This document shows, piece by piece, positions 1 through 9,950 of a stretch of DNA of 64,000 nt. The first letter of the stretch is position 1. Every line of letters starts with the position of its first letter. Below the pieces are notes generated by a model. That model saw only the letters and a program-made list of their open reading frames with translations. It was not told the origin of the DNA and ran no database searches. The stretch comes from Saprospiraceae bacterium (GTDB lineage Bacteria; Bacteroidota; Bacteroidia; Chitinophagales; Saprospiraceae). The stretch spans positions 295,968 through 359,967 of the forward strand of contig JALHOZ010000001.1 of the NCBI GenBank assembly GCA_022842725.1, given 5' to 3'. The translations under genes were made by a program, and so were the position numbers.

Positions 1-3000
1 CAAATCCGGTAGCTACGATTTTAGGTGAAGACGCAGTTTGTGATGGTCAAAGTACAATCTTTACTGCAAATGGTGGAGTAACTTACGATTGGGGATTGGG
101 TAATACAAATGCCATCATTACCGTTTCTGACAATACGCCTTGGGTAGTCACTGTGACTGATATCAATGGTTGTACGGCAACTGCCCAAAAAACGTTAACC
201 ATTCACCCGAATCCTATCGCTTCTATAACCGGTGATGATTTTGTTTGTCAAGGTGGAAGTGTTGACTTTACCGCTGAAGGTGGATTGTTATACAGTTGGA
301 ATACAACAGAAGCAACTCAAACTATTTCTGTTTCAGATGCTTTAACAAAAATTGTCACTGTAACAGATGCCAACGGATGTACAGATACCGCTGAAAAATC
401 ACTTAATTTTTACACAAACCCAACAGCCTCTATCACAGGTGATGATTTTGTTTGTGAAGGCGGAAGTGTAGACTTTACCGCTGAAGGTGGGTTGTTATAC
501 AGTTGGAATACAACAGAAGCAACCCAAACTATCTCTGTTTCAGATGCTTTGACAAAAATAGTCACAGTCACTGACATAAACGGATGTACAGCCACTGCTG
601 AAAAAACATTGACAGTTCACCCTGTTCCTGATGCAGGTTCGGATATTTCTGTAAACTGTTATGTATCTGATGTCGTAAGCATGAATGCAAATGGTTCAGG
701 TACCTGGTCTCAAGGGATTGTTTCAGGAACTTTTATCATTTCGAATGTTAATAATGCGATTACAACAATAAGTGGATTTAGTGCACCGGGAACCTATCAG
801 TTTTATTGGTCCTCACCATTCTGCGAAGACGTAGTCACCATCACCGTAGGTGACAATTGTGATTGTCCTTCAGGTGATAACCAAATCATAGCACCGGCTT
901 TAACAGAAATATGTCAATCATATCCTGCGACCGTGATTACAGGAAATGACGGAAGCCCGACAGGCGGAACATATGTGTGGCAAATCAATGCCAACAACAC
1001 TGGTTTTGTATCAGCAGGAGGCATCAACAATACAAAAGATTATACGACATTAGTATTACCTGTCGGCAATTATATCATCAGAAGAGTTTATACGGTTGTG
1101 GCCAATGGTCAGGATTGTATCTACGAAAGCAATCCGGTGAATATAACGGTAAATCCAAATCCTGTAGCTACCATTTCCGGTGACGAAACAGTTTGCCAAG
1201 GCGAAAGCACAACTTTTACGGCGAGCGGCGGAACAAATTACCTTTGGAGCACAGGTCCGAATACACCAAGTATTACGTTGTCTGCAGCTTCAACGGTTAT
1301 TGTTACTGTAACAGATGCCAACGGATGTACAGCAACCGCTGAAAGAACATTGACGGTAAATCCAAATCCTGTAGCTACCATTTCTGGTGACGAAACAGTT
1401 TGCCAAGGCGAAAGCACAACTTTCATTGTGAGCGGAGGAACAGATTACCTTTGGAGTACAGGTCCGAATACACCAAGTATTACGTTGTCAACAGGTTCCA
1501 CAGTCATGGTAACCGTGACAGATGCCAACGGATGTACAGCAACTGCTGAAAGAACATTGACGGTTAATCCTAACCCTACAGCCACCATTTCCGGTGACGA
1601 CGCAGTTTGTTTAGGCGAAAGTACAACGTTCACTGCGAATGGCGGAACAGATTACATTTGGAGTACAGGTCCGAATACACCAAGTATCACGTTGTCTACA
1701 GCTTCAACAGTAATTGTTACCGTAACAGACGCCAACGGATGTACAGCGACTGCCGAAAGAACGTTGACGGTTAATCCTCTACCAAATGCCGGCCCGGATC
1801 GATCTGCCAATTGTTATGTAAGTGATATTGTCACCTTAGTAGCGACAGGAACAGGTACCTGGTCCTGGGCATCAAGCAGTTTGACGGCAACGATCGATAA
1901 CGTCACTTCTGCAACTACCACCATCAGTGGTTTCCCATCAGCAGGAACCTACGAATTGATTTGGTCCAACGGAAATTGTGAAGACGTAGTAACCATCACT
2001 GTAGGCGACAATTGTGATTGTCCTTCAGGTGATAATCAAATCATAGCTCCGGCTTTAACAGAAATTTGTCAATCCTATCCTGCAACTTTGATTACAGGAA
2101 ATGACGGAAGCCCGGCAGGCGGAAGTTACGAATGGCAAATCAATGCCAACAACAGCAGCTTTGTATCAGCAGGTGGCATCAACAATACAAAAGATTATAC
2201 GACAGAAGTATTACCTGTCGGAAATTATATCATCAAAAGATTATATACTGTTGTAGCCAATGGTCAGGATTGTATCTATGAAAGCAATCCGGTGAATATA
2301 ACGGTAAATCCAAATCCTGTAGCTATAATTTCCGGTGACGAAACAGTTTGCCAAGGTGAAAGCACAACTTTCACAGCGAGCGGCGGAACAGATTACCTTT
2401 GGAGTACAGGTCCAAATACACCAAGTGTTACGTTGTTTACTTCTTCAACGGTTTTTGTTACTGTAACAGATGCCAACGGATGTACAGCGACTGCTGAAAG
2501 AACATTGATGGTCAATCCGAATCCTGTAGCCACCATTTCCGGTGACGACGCAGTTTGTCAAGGAGAAAGTACAACTTTCACTGCGAATGGTGGAGTAGAT
2601 TACGTATGGAATACCAGCAATCAGACAACCCAAAGTATTACGGTTTCTACAGCAACAAATGCCGTAGTGACAGTAACAGACGCCAACGGATGTACAGCAA
2701 CTGCTGAAAGAACTTTGACAGTAAATCCAAATCCTGTAGCCACCATTTCCGGTGACGACGCAGTTTGTTTAGGAGAAAGTACAACTTTCACTGCGAATGG
2801 TGGAGTAGATTACCTTTGGAATATCAGCAATCAGACAACCCAAAGTATTACGGTTTCTACGGCAACAAATGCCGTAGTGACAGTGACTGATATCAACGGA
2901 TGTAAAGCAACTGCTGAAAGAACGTTGACGATTAATCCTCTTCCAAATGCAGGTCCTGATCGTTCTGCCAATTGTTATGTAAATGATGTCGTCACCCTGG

Positions 3001-6000
3001 CAGCAACGGGAACAGGTACCTGGTCCTGGGCATCAAGCAGTTTGACGGCAACCATTAATAATACAAGTTTTGCATCAACCACCATAAGCGGTTTCCCATC
3101 AGCAGGAACCTACACATTGATTTGGTCGGACGGAAATTGTGAAGACGTAGTCACAATCACTGTAGGCGACAATTGTGATTGTCCTTCAGGTGATAATCAA
3201 ATCATAGCTCCGGCTTTAAGAGAAATTTGTCAATCCTATCCTGCAACTTTGATTACAGGAAATGACGGAAGCCCGGCAGGCGGAAGTTACGAATGGCAAA
3301 TCAATGCCAACAACAGCAGCTTTGTATCTGCAGGTGGCATCAACAATACAAAAGATTATACGACAGAAGTATTACCTGTCGGAAATTATATCATCAAAAG
3401 AGTTTATACTGTTGTGGCCAATGGTCAGGATTGTATCTACGAAAGCAATCCGGTGACTCTGACCGTTCATCCAAATCCTGTAGCTACCATTTCAGGAGAC
3501 GAAACAGTTTGTTTTGGAGAAAGTACGACTTTCACAGCAACCGGCGGAGTAGATTACCTTTGGAATATCAGCAATCAGACAACCCAAAGTATTACGGTTT
3601 CTACGGCAACAAATGCCGTAGTGACAGTGACTGATGTCAACGGATGTACAGCAACTGCTGAAAGAACTTTGACAGTAAATCCAAATCCTGTAGCCACCAT
3701 TTCCGGTGACGACGCAGTTTGTTTAGGAGAAAGTACAACTTTCACTGCGAATGGTGGAGTAGATTACGTATGGAATACCAGCAATCAGACAACTCAAAGT
3801 ATTACGGTTTCTACGGCAACTACATCAATAGTGACAGTGACTGACGTCAACGGGTGTACAGCGACTGCCGAAAGAACGTTGACGATTAATCCGAATCCTG
3901 TAGCCACCATTTCCGGTGACGACGCAGTTTGTTTAGGAGAAAGTACAACTTTCACTGCGAATGGCGGAGTAGATTACTTATGGAATATCAGCAATCAGAC
4001 AACCCAAAGTATTACGGTTTCTACGGCAACAAATGCCGTAGTGACAGTGACTGATATCAACGGATGTAAAGCAACTGCTGAAAGAACGTTGACGATTAAT
4101 CCTCTTCCAAATGCAGGTCCTGATCGTTCTGCCAATTGTTATGTAAATGATGTCGTCACCCTGGCAGCAACGGGAACAGGTACCTGGTCCTGGGCATCAA
4201 GTAGTTTGACGGCAACCATTAATAATACAAGTTTTGCATCAACCACCATAAGCGGTTTCCCATCAGCAGGAACCTACACATTGATTTGGTCAGATGGGAA
4301 TTGTGAAGACGTAGTAACCATCACTGTAGGCGACAATTGTGATTGTCCTTCAGGTGACAACCAAATCATAACACCGGCTTTAACAGAAATATGTTTTGAA
4401 TTTACTACTACCCAAATCCTAGGAAATGATGCAACTCCGTCAGGCGGAAGTTATGAGTGGCAAATCAATGCCAACAACAATGGTTTTGTATCAGCAAGTG
4501 GCATCAACAATACAAAAGATTATACGACAGAAGTATTACCTGTTGGAAGTTATATCATCAGAAGAATGTATACAGTTGTGGCCAATGGTCAGGATTGTAT
4601 CTACGAAAGCAATCCGGTAAATATAACGGTAAATCCAAATCCTGTTGCCACCATTTCCGGTGACGACGCAGTTTGCCAAGGCGAAAACACAACTTTCACA
4701 GCAACTGGCGGAACAGATTACCTATGGTCAACGACAGAAACCTCTTCAAGCATTACGGTTTCAACAGCATCAACCGTAATCGTAACCATAACAGATGCAA
4801 ACGGATGTACAGCAACTGCAGAAAGAACATTGACGGTTCATCAAAATCCTGTAGCCACCATTTCCGGTGATGATACAGTTTGTTTGGGAGAAAGTACCAC
4901 TTTCACTGCGAATGGTGGAGTAGATTACCTATGGAATACCGGCAATCAGACAACCCAAAGTATTACGGTTTCTACTGCAACAAATGCCATAGTGACCGTG
5001 ACTGATGCTAATGGATGTACAGCGACTGCCGAAAGGACATTGACGGTAAATCCTCTTCCAATTGCCACTATTGTGGGAATCACAGATGTTTGTGCCGGTG
5101 AATCTTCAGTTTTTACAGCATCAGGAGGAACAAGTTACCTTTGGAGTTCTTTAGAAAATACCGACATCATTACAGTGTCAGACAATATTACCAGAATTGT
5201 AACGGTAACAGATGTCAACAATTGTACATCAACAGCACAACAAACATTGACCATACATTCTTTCCCGAATGCCGGAGACATTCAGTTGGCCAATTGTTTT
5301 TCCAAAGATTCTGTTACCATGAATGCAACAGGATCAGGAACATGGAGATTTGTTTCCGGTCCGGGATCGCCGACAATTATGGACATTAATCAATCCAATA
5401 CAGTCGTAACCAATTTCCCTGCAGCCGGAAAATATATCCTGGGCTGGTCAAACGGAAATTGCGAAAGTTTGGCAGAAATCAACGTTGGAGATCTTTGTGA
5501 TTGTCCTTCCGGAATTAATTCAGTATCCGGACCTGCAAATACCAGTGTTTGTGTAGTTTTCCCTTCAGAAACTTTGTCTGGAGTTTTAACGGCGCCTCAG
5601 GGAGGAACTTATCAATGGTTTTATTACAAAGATAATGGCACCGGCAGTATAGTAGGAACCAATCAGGATTATACAACAGGTGATTTGGATTTGGGTAATC
5701 ATAAATATCAACGAGTATATCGACTGATTGCCAATAATCAAACCTGTGTTTACAACAGTAATACTATTAATATTGATGTAAACCCTGAACCAATAGCGTC
5801 TATCACAGGTGATAATGTGATTTGTCGTGGTTCTTCCACAGTATTGACAGCACAAGGAGGAGCACAGTACCTTTGGAGTTCTTCGGAGCCAAACCAATCT
5901 ATAACCGTCAATGACGATGTTGAAAGAACAGTGACCGTGACTAATGTTTTCGGATGCACAGATGAAGTGTCATTCTCAGTAACATTAAATGAAAATCCGG

Positions 6001-9000
6001 TAGCAGTTATTTCAGGCCCTGATGCTGCATGTTTAGGATCATCTGTTACTTTCACGGCTTCAGGAGGCGTTCAATATCTGTGGAGCAATGGTGAGCCAAC
6101 TAATGAAATATCAGTATCTGATGATACGCAAAGAAGTGTGACCGTTACAGATGCCAATGGTTGTACTTCAGTAGCTTCCAAAACGCTTACCATTTTGCCT
6201 CTTCCGGATGCAGGAAATGACAGAGTAGCTAATTGTTTCTCTTCTTCTATTGTAACCATGAATGCATTTGGTTCCGGAACCTGGTCTTTATTGTCCGGTC
6301 CGGGTATACCATCTATCTCCGATATTACCAATCCGAATACAACTGTTTCGGGATTTCCGGCTTCAGGCACCTACGTGTTGGTTTGGAATGATGGTAATTG
6401 CGAGGATGCGGTCTCTATCATCGTTAATGAAAACTGTGATTGCCCCGACGGAGACAACCGTATCAACGATCCGAATGTCAATGTCTGTAAAATCTTTACT
6501 TCTTCCATATTGGAAGGAAATGACGCAAACCCTGTTGGTGGTACGTATAGCTGGGATTATGCATTAAACAGTGGTGCATTCGCAGCAGCCCCGGGCATCA
6601 ACAATACAGAAGATTATATTACCGGCGACTTAGGACCGGGAACACATAGTTTTGTCAGAAAATATTCAGTTATCATAGATAATAAAGAATGTTCTTACGA
6701 AAGTAATACCATTGTCCTTAGGGTAAACAATGAGCCTGTAGCGGATATTACCGGAAACAACGTGGTTTGTTCCGGCGTTTCTACAGAATTTATTGCTACA
6801 GGCGGTGATTTTTACCTCTGGAATGACGGAAGCACAAATCCAAACATTTTGGTTTCTGTTGCAGGTGACTATTTTGTAACTGTAACGGATGCCAATGCTT
6901 GTACCGCAACAGCAAGCAGAACCTTAACCGTTCTTGACAATCCTGTAGTTACCATTACCGGAGAAGACAGAATCTGTGACGGTGGTACAGCGACCTTTAC
7001 TGCTTCCGGAGGAAATGAATATGTATGGAGTTCCGGTGAAAATATATCTGTAATTTCGGTTAGTGATGAAACAGAAAGAATTGTCACCGTAACCGGAAGT
7101 AACGGATGTTCGGCCATAGCTTCTAAAACCCTGGTTGTTACTGAACAACCTTCAGCTGGTCCGGATCTTTTGGTAAATTGTTACACCAGAGATCAGGTAA
7201 CATTAGCTGGTAGCGGAACAGGTACGTGGATAGTTGATCCTTCAAGTTCAGGTATTCTTACCATTTCAGACGTTAATGATCCGAATGCAGTACTTTCCGG
7301 TTTTTCAACAGCCGGCACGTATACACTTATCTGGTCAAATGGATTTTGTGAAGACCAGGTGACCATCCTTGTTCTCGACAATTGTGATTGCCCGAATCAG
7401 GACAATTCATTGACTCCGGGACAGGAAGATACCGCTTGTGATACATACCCTTCAACCCTTTTATCAGGAAATGAGGCTTCACCTGCAGGTGGTTTTTACA
7501 GATGGGAATACAATCTGAATAACACAGGTTATGCACCTGCTCCGGGCAATTTTACCGACAAGGATTATACAACAACCGTTTTGGGCGTGGGAAGTCATCT
7601 TTTCAGAAGGATTTACACCGTACAGGCCAATGGAATTACCTGTGAATATATCAGTACAGATGTGCTGATAACCGTGAATCCAAATCCTGTTGCCGCCATC
7701 GTTGGTGCAGATTCGGTTTGTGAAGGTTTATCAACCACATTTACTGCGTCAGGAGGAACAACATATTTATGGAACACAGGACAGACAAATCCTACGATTT
7801 CAGTTTCAGACGATCAGACAAAATTTGTAACCGTAACCGATGACAACGGATGTTCTGATGTTGCTTCAAAAACCCTTACCATATTTAATAATCCTACAGC
7901 TTCGATCGAAGGTGAAACATCCGTTTGTCAAGGCGATGAAGTTTCTTTCACGGCTCTTGGGGGCAATCTTTTTGTCTGGAATAATGGCTCGGATAATCAA
8001 ACCATACAAGTTAATGTCGCCGGCACTTATTTTGTTACGGTTACAGATGCCAATGGTTGTTTTGCTGTTACTTCTAAAACCTTAACCGTTTTCAATAATC
8101 CTGTAGCATCCATTTCTGGTGCGGACAGAATATGTTCAGGTGAATCAACTCAGTTTACAGCTGTCGGAGGTGTTTCTTATCTTTGGAATACCAATGAGTC
8201 AACCTCTTCAATTGAGGTAAGTGATGATACTGAAAAAATAGTTGTTGTCACAGATAATAACGGTTGTACAGCATCGGCATCAAAAACTTTGATTATATCT
8301 CCGCTTCCGGATGCAGGACCAGACCAGTCGGCCGATTGTTACAAAGAAGCTGTTGTGACATTGCAGGCTTCAGGAAATGGTCGTTGGACGGCAGCTTCTT
8401 CAAATCCGACATCTGTACTGATCGTCAATCCGTTGTCGCCAATTTCTGAAGTTCGTGGATTTGTCAGATCAGGAGTTTATACCTTCATCTGGAATGACGG
8501 TTTCTGTGAAGATATGGTCATCGTTACCATTGGCAATAACTGTCCTTGCGAAGATGTTTTAAATGAAATTTATGAACCTTCTGAAACCGTATTCTGCGAC
8601 GTTGTGACAGAATTGACCTTAAACGGAAATCAGCCTGCATCAGGCAATGGTTCCTTCCTTTGGGAATACAGTTTTAATGGCAGCGGGTTTATTTCTGCTC
8701 CGGGTATCAATAATCTGTCTGCTTATCAGGCGCAAAACCTGAATCCGGGTACACATAGCTTCAGAAGATTTTATCTTTTTGATAATGAAAACGGAACCGT
8801 ATGTATTGATTCAAGCAATATGATCTCTGTCACGGTCATTCCACCGGTGAATGCTGAATTTGATGTTGATATCAATCCGAATCCGGTTTGTGCTGGTGAT
8901 ACAGTCCATGTAAGTATAAATGCTATGGTAGCAGGCACTTATGAATGGAATGTGATTTCAGGAAATGCAGATATACAGACGTACTCTGACCATGCCATCA

Positions 9001-9608
9001 TCATTCCTCAAAGTGAAGGTAAAATTGTATTTACCGTAACACAAACCACTGAGTTTTGTAATTTTGTTTCTCAACCTTTACCTTTTGAATTTACTGTCAA
9101 TCCAAGACCAAGAGTTGCTTTGGGCAGAGATACCATTATCTGTGATCAGGATCAGGGATTTGAACTGAGTATCGATGGTGATTATGTTGACATTACCTGG
9201 GACAACGGCTCTAAAGAAAATTCGATTTTTGTCGAGGAGTCCGGTGTATACAAAGTAAGTGTGACAGACGAAAACGGATGTACAGGTTATGACGAAATCA
9301 CCATAAAAGATTTCTGTTGTAAAGTATACTATCCGAATATCATCAGTTTGTCCAGCGCAAATTACATCAACAGACAATTCCAGATAAAAGAGTCAGGTTG
9401 TGTCATTTCTTCAGAATTGTGGATTTATGACAGATGGGGCAATTTGGTGTATAAATCTGACGATGGTTTGGCACCTTGGGACGGTATTTTTAAAGGAGAT
9501 TATGTCGAGCAGGGGGTTTATGCTTTTATTTTCAAATTTAAAGCCCTCGACGAAAATGATGAGGAATTTGAAGAAAAAATATCAGGAGATATCACCATTC
9601 TTCATTAA
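1..9608 (+). CDS. Giant repetitive T9SS cell-surface protein, 5'-partial
   Basis: The reading frame is open to the left edge of the window, so the start at 96 in the ORF track is an internal TTG and the true start lies outside. About 3,200 residues are visible. They consist of about 22 copies of a ~69-residue PKD/Ig-like unit (A; consensus VTVTDANGCTATAERTL near its end, one VC and one NGC cysteine) interrupted by eight copies of a ~178-residue unit (B; starts NAGPDRSANCYV, contains GDNCDCPSGDNQI). The last ~90 residues (ELWIYDRWGNLVYKSDDG, then GVYAFIFKFKA) are the gliding-motility-associated CHU_C domain, known as a type B T9SS sorting signal. The protein should therefore cross the outer membrane through the machine encoded at 40.5-46.3 kb and act as an adhesin or surface filament. 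Ligand and exact role cannot be read. The type IX assignment is strong; the adhesin role is inference. Confidence 0.9.
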   Translation, partial: NPVATILGEDAVCDGQSTIFTANGGVTYDWGLGNTNAIITVSDNTPWVVTVTDINGCTATAQKTLTIHPNPIASITGDDFVCQGGSVDFTAEGGLLYSWNTTEATQTISVSDALTKIVTVTDANGCTDTAEKSLNFYTNPTASITGDDFVCEGGSVDFTAEGGLLYSWNTTEATQTISVSDALTKIVTVTDINGCTATAEKTLTVHPVPDAGSDISVNCYVSDVVSMNANGSGTWSQGIVSGTFIISNVNNAITTISGFSAPGTYQFYWSSPFCEDVVTITVGDNCDCPSGDNQIIAPALTEICQSYPATVITGNDGSPTGGTYVWQINANNTGFVSAGGINNTKDYTTLVLPVGNYIIRRVYTVVANGQDCIYESNPVNITVNPNPVATISGDETVCQGESTTFTASGGTNYLWSTGPNTPSITLSAASTVIVTVTDANGCTATAERTLTVNPNPVATISGDETVCQGESTTFIVSGGTDYLWSTGPNTPSITLSTGSTVMVTVTDANGCTATAERTLTVNPNPTATISGDDAVCLGESTTFTANGGTDYIWSTGPNTPSITLSTASTVIVTVTDANGCTATAERTLTVNPLPNAGPDRSANCYVSDIVTLVATGTGTWSWASSSLTATIDNVTSATTTISGFPSAGTYELIWSNGNCEDVVTITVGDNCDCPSGDNQIIAPALTEICQSYPATLITGNDGSPAGGSYEWQINANNSSFVSAGGINNTKDYTTEVLPVGNYIIKRLYTVVANGQDCIYESNPVNITVNPNPVAIISGDETVCQGESTTFTASGGTDYLWSTGPNTPSVTLFTSSTVFVTVTDANGCTATAERTLMVNPNPVATISGDDAVCQGESTTFTANGGVDYVWNTSNQTTQSITVSTATNAVVTVTDANGCTATAERTLTVNPNPVATISGDDAVCLGESTTFTANGGVDYLWNISNQTTQSITVSTATNAVVTVTDINGCKATAERTLTINPLPNAGPDRSANCYVNDVVTLAATGTGTWSWASSSLTATINNTSFASTTISGFPSAGTYTLIWSDGNCEDVVTITVGDNCDCPSGDNQIIAPALREICQSYPATLITGNDGSPAGGSYEWQINANNSSFVSAGGINNTKDYTTEVLPVGNYIIKRVYTVVANGQDCIYESNPVTLTVHPNPVATISGDETVCFGESTTFTATGGVDYLWNISNQTTQSITVSTATNAVVTVTDVNGCTATAERTLTVNPNPVATISGDDAVCLGESTTFTANGGVDYVWNTSNQTTQSITVSTATTSIVTVTDVNGCTATAERTLTINPNPVATISGDDAVCLGESTTFTANGGVDYLWNISNQTTQSITVSTATNAVVTVTDINGCKATAERTLTINPLPNAGPDRSANCYVNDVVTLAATGTGTWSWASSSLTATINNTSFASTTISGFPSAGTYTLIWSDGNCEDVVTITVGDNCDCPSGDNQIITPALTEICFEFTTTQILGNDATPSGGSYEWQINANNNGFVSASGINNTKDYTTEVLPVGSYIIRRMYTVVANGQDCIYESNPVNITVNPNPVATISGDDAVCQGENTTFTATGGTDYLWSTTETSSSITVSTASTVIVTITDANGCTATAERTLTVHQNPVATISGDDTVCLGESTTFTANGGVDYLWNTGNQTTQSITVSTATNAIVTVTDANGCTATAERTLTVNPLPIATIVGITDVCAGESSVFTASGGTSYLWSSLENTDIITVSDNITRIVTVTDVNNCTSTAQQTLTIHSFPNAGDIQLANCFSKDSVTMNATGSGTWRFVSGPGSPTIMDINQSNTVVTNFPAAGKYILGWSNGNCESLAEINVGDLCDCPSGINSVSGPANTSVCVVFPSETLSGVLTAPQGGTYQWFYYKDNGTGSIVGTNQDYTTGDLDLGNHKYQRVYRLIANNQTCVYNSNTINIDVNPEPIASITGDNVICRGSSTVLTAQGGAQYLWSSSEPNQSITVNDDVERTVTVTNVFGCTDEVSFSVTLNENPVAVISGPDAACLGSSVTFTASGGVQYLWSNGEPTNEISVSDDTQRSVTVTDANGCTSVASKTLTILPLPDAGNDRVANCFSSSIVTMNAFGSGTWSLLSGPGIPSISDITNPNTTVSGFPASGTYVLVWNDGNCEDAVSIIVNENCDCPDGDNRINDPNVNVCKIFTSSILEGNDANPVGGTYSWDYALNSGAFAAAPGINNTEDYITGDLGPGTHSFVRKYSVIIDNKECSYESNTIVLRVNNEPVADITGNNVVCSGVSTEFIATGGDFYLWNDGSTNPNILVSVAGDYFVTVTDANACTATASRTLTVLDNPVVTITGEDRICDGGTATFTASGGNEYVWSSGENISVISVSDETERIVTVTGSNGCSAIASKTLVVTEQPSAGPDLLVNCYTRDQVTLAGSGTGTWIVDPSSSGILTISDVNDPNAVLSGFSTAGTYTLIWSNGFCEDQVTILVLDNCDCPNQDNSLTPGQEDTACDTYPSTLLSGNEASPAGGFYRWEYNLNNTGYAPAPGNFTDKDYTTTVLGVGSHLFRRIYTVQANGITCEYISTDVLITVNPNPVAAIVGADSVCEGLSTTFTASGGTTYLWNTGQTNPTISVSDDQTKFVTVTDDNGCSDVASKTLTIFNNPTASIEGETSVCQGDEVSFTALGGNLFVWNNGSDNQTIQVNVAGTYFVTVTDANGCFAVTSKTLTVFNNPVASISGADRICSGESTQFTAVGGVSYLWNTNESTSSIEVSDDTEKIVVVTDNNGCTASASKTLIISPLPDAGPDQSADCYKEAVVTLQASGNGRWTAASSNPTSVLIVNPLSPISEVRGFVRSGVYTFIWNDGFCEDMVIVTIGNNCPCEDVLNEIYEPSETVFCDVVTELTLNGNQPASGNGSFLWEYSFNGSGFISAPGINNLSAYQAQNLNPGTHSFRRFYLFDNENGTVCIDSSNMISVTVIPPVNAEFDVDINPNPVCAGDTVHVSINAMVAGTYEWNVISGNADIQTYSDHAIIIPQSEGKIVFTVTQTTEFCNFVSQPLPFEFTVNPRPRVALGRDTIICDQDQGFELSIDGDYVDITWDNGSKENSIFVEESGVYKVSVTDENGCTGYDEITIKDFCCKVYYPNIISLSSANYINRQFQIKESGCVISSELWIYDRWGNLVYKSDDGLAPWDGIFKGDYVEQGVYAFIFKFKALDENDEEFEEKISGDITILH
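3..8800 (+). repeat. Coding tandem repeats, (A)3-B higher-order array
   Basis: Inside the giant gene the ~207-bp A units and ~535-bp B units form a higher-order array. B units begin near 621, 1776, 2937, 4101, 5259, 6198, 7143 and 8301. The spacings are 1155, 1161, 1164, 1158, 939, 945 and 1158 bp, all multiples of three. The two short periods hold two A units instead of three. The first four to five periods are very similar at the DNA level, and those after about 5.2 kb are clearly more diverged. Confidence 0.9.
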
Positions 9609-9626
9609 AATAAATAAATAGACTGA

Positions 9627-9660
9627 TAAAAGGGGATTTCTTTTGGAAATCCCCTTTTTC
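9627..9660 (+). terminator. Rho-independent terminator of the giant gene
   Basis: A perfect 13-bp stem (AAAAGGGGATTTC / GAAATCCCCTTTT) with a short T-rich loop runs into a T stretch, 18 bases after the stop codon of the giant gene. Confidence 0.9.
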
Positions 9661-9802
9661 TTTTGATAAGGGATTTTTCTATTATAAAAATATTTTTTTC
9701 TTAACCGGATGGAAAGAATTACCATGCAGTTTTTCCTCTAATCAGGTTATATCCAACGGCAAAAAAAATATCAAAAAAAGTGTAATAATAAAATTTATGT
9801 AT

Positions 9803-9810
9803 TACCTTTG
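9803..9810 (+). promoter_or_regulatory. -7 element (TAccTTTG) of tRNA-Cys
   Basis: TACCTTTG matches the Bacteroidota -7 consensus TAnnTTTG and ends 18 bases before the tRNA. I see no good -33 TTTG upstream. Confidence 0.6.
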
Positions 9811-9828
9811 CACTTCCAAAATTTTTTT

Positions 9829-9899
9829 GGTCGGGTGGCCGAGCGGCTAGGCAGAGGTCTGCAAAACCTCGTACAGCGGTTCGAATCCGCTCCCGACCT
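9829..9899 (+). tRNA. tRNA-Cys (anticodon GCA)
   Basis: The acceptor arms GGTCGGG and CCCGACC pair perfectly. The anticodon stem GAGGT/ACCTC encloses the loop CTGCAAA with anticodon GCA. The T arm carries GGTTCGAATCC. The gene is 71 nt with no long variable arm, and the 3' CCA is not encoded. It is followed closely by a terminator hairpin, so it appears to be a single-tRNA transcription unit. Confidence 0.96.
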
Positions 9900-9904
9900 C
9901 ACCC

Positions 9905-9936
9905 AAAGAGACCATTTCAATTGAAATGGTCTCTTT
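9905..9936 (+). terminator. Perfect-palindrome terminator after tRNA-Cys
   Basis: AAAGAGACCATTTCAA is followed directly by its reverse complement and a T run, forming a long hairpin that starts six bases after the tRNA. It ends only 14 bases before the start codon of the glucosidase gene. Confidence 0.85.
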
Positions 9937-9950
9937 TTTCAATATAGTTC

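Noticed and set aside
96-98. TTG at 96 as the true start of the giant gene
   Set aside because: The frame and the repeat unit (NPVATILGEDAVC) continue upstream to the window edge.
977-4870. Several ORFs in the other plus frames inside the repeat gene (977, 3262, 3293, 4426, 4457, 4673)
   Set aside because: They recur at the same place of each repeat unit and are shadows of the main frame.
1-9000. Regularly spaced DNA repeats that could suggest a CRISPR or satellite array
   Set aside because: Periods are multiples of three, the frame is open throughout and substitutions are largely synonymous, so this is a coding repeat. There are no short identical direct repeats with unique spacers.
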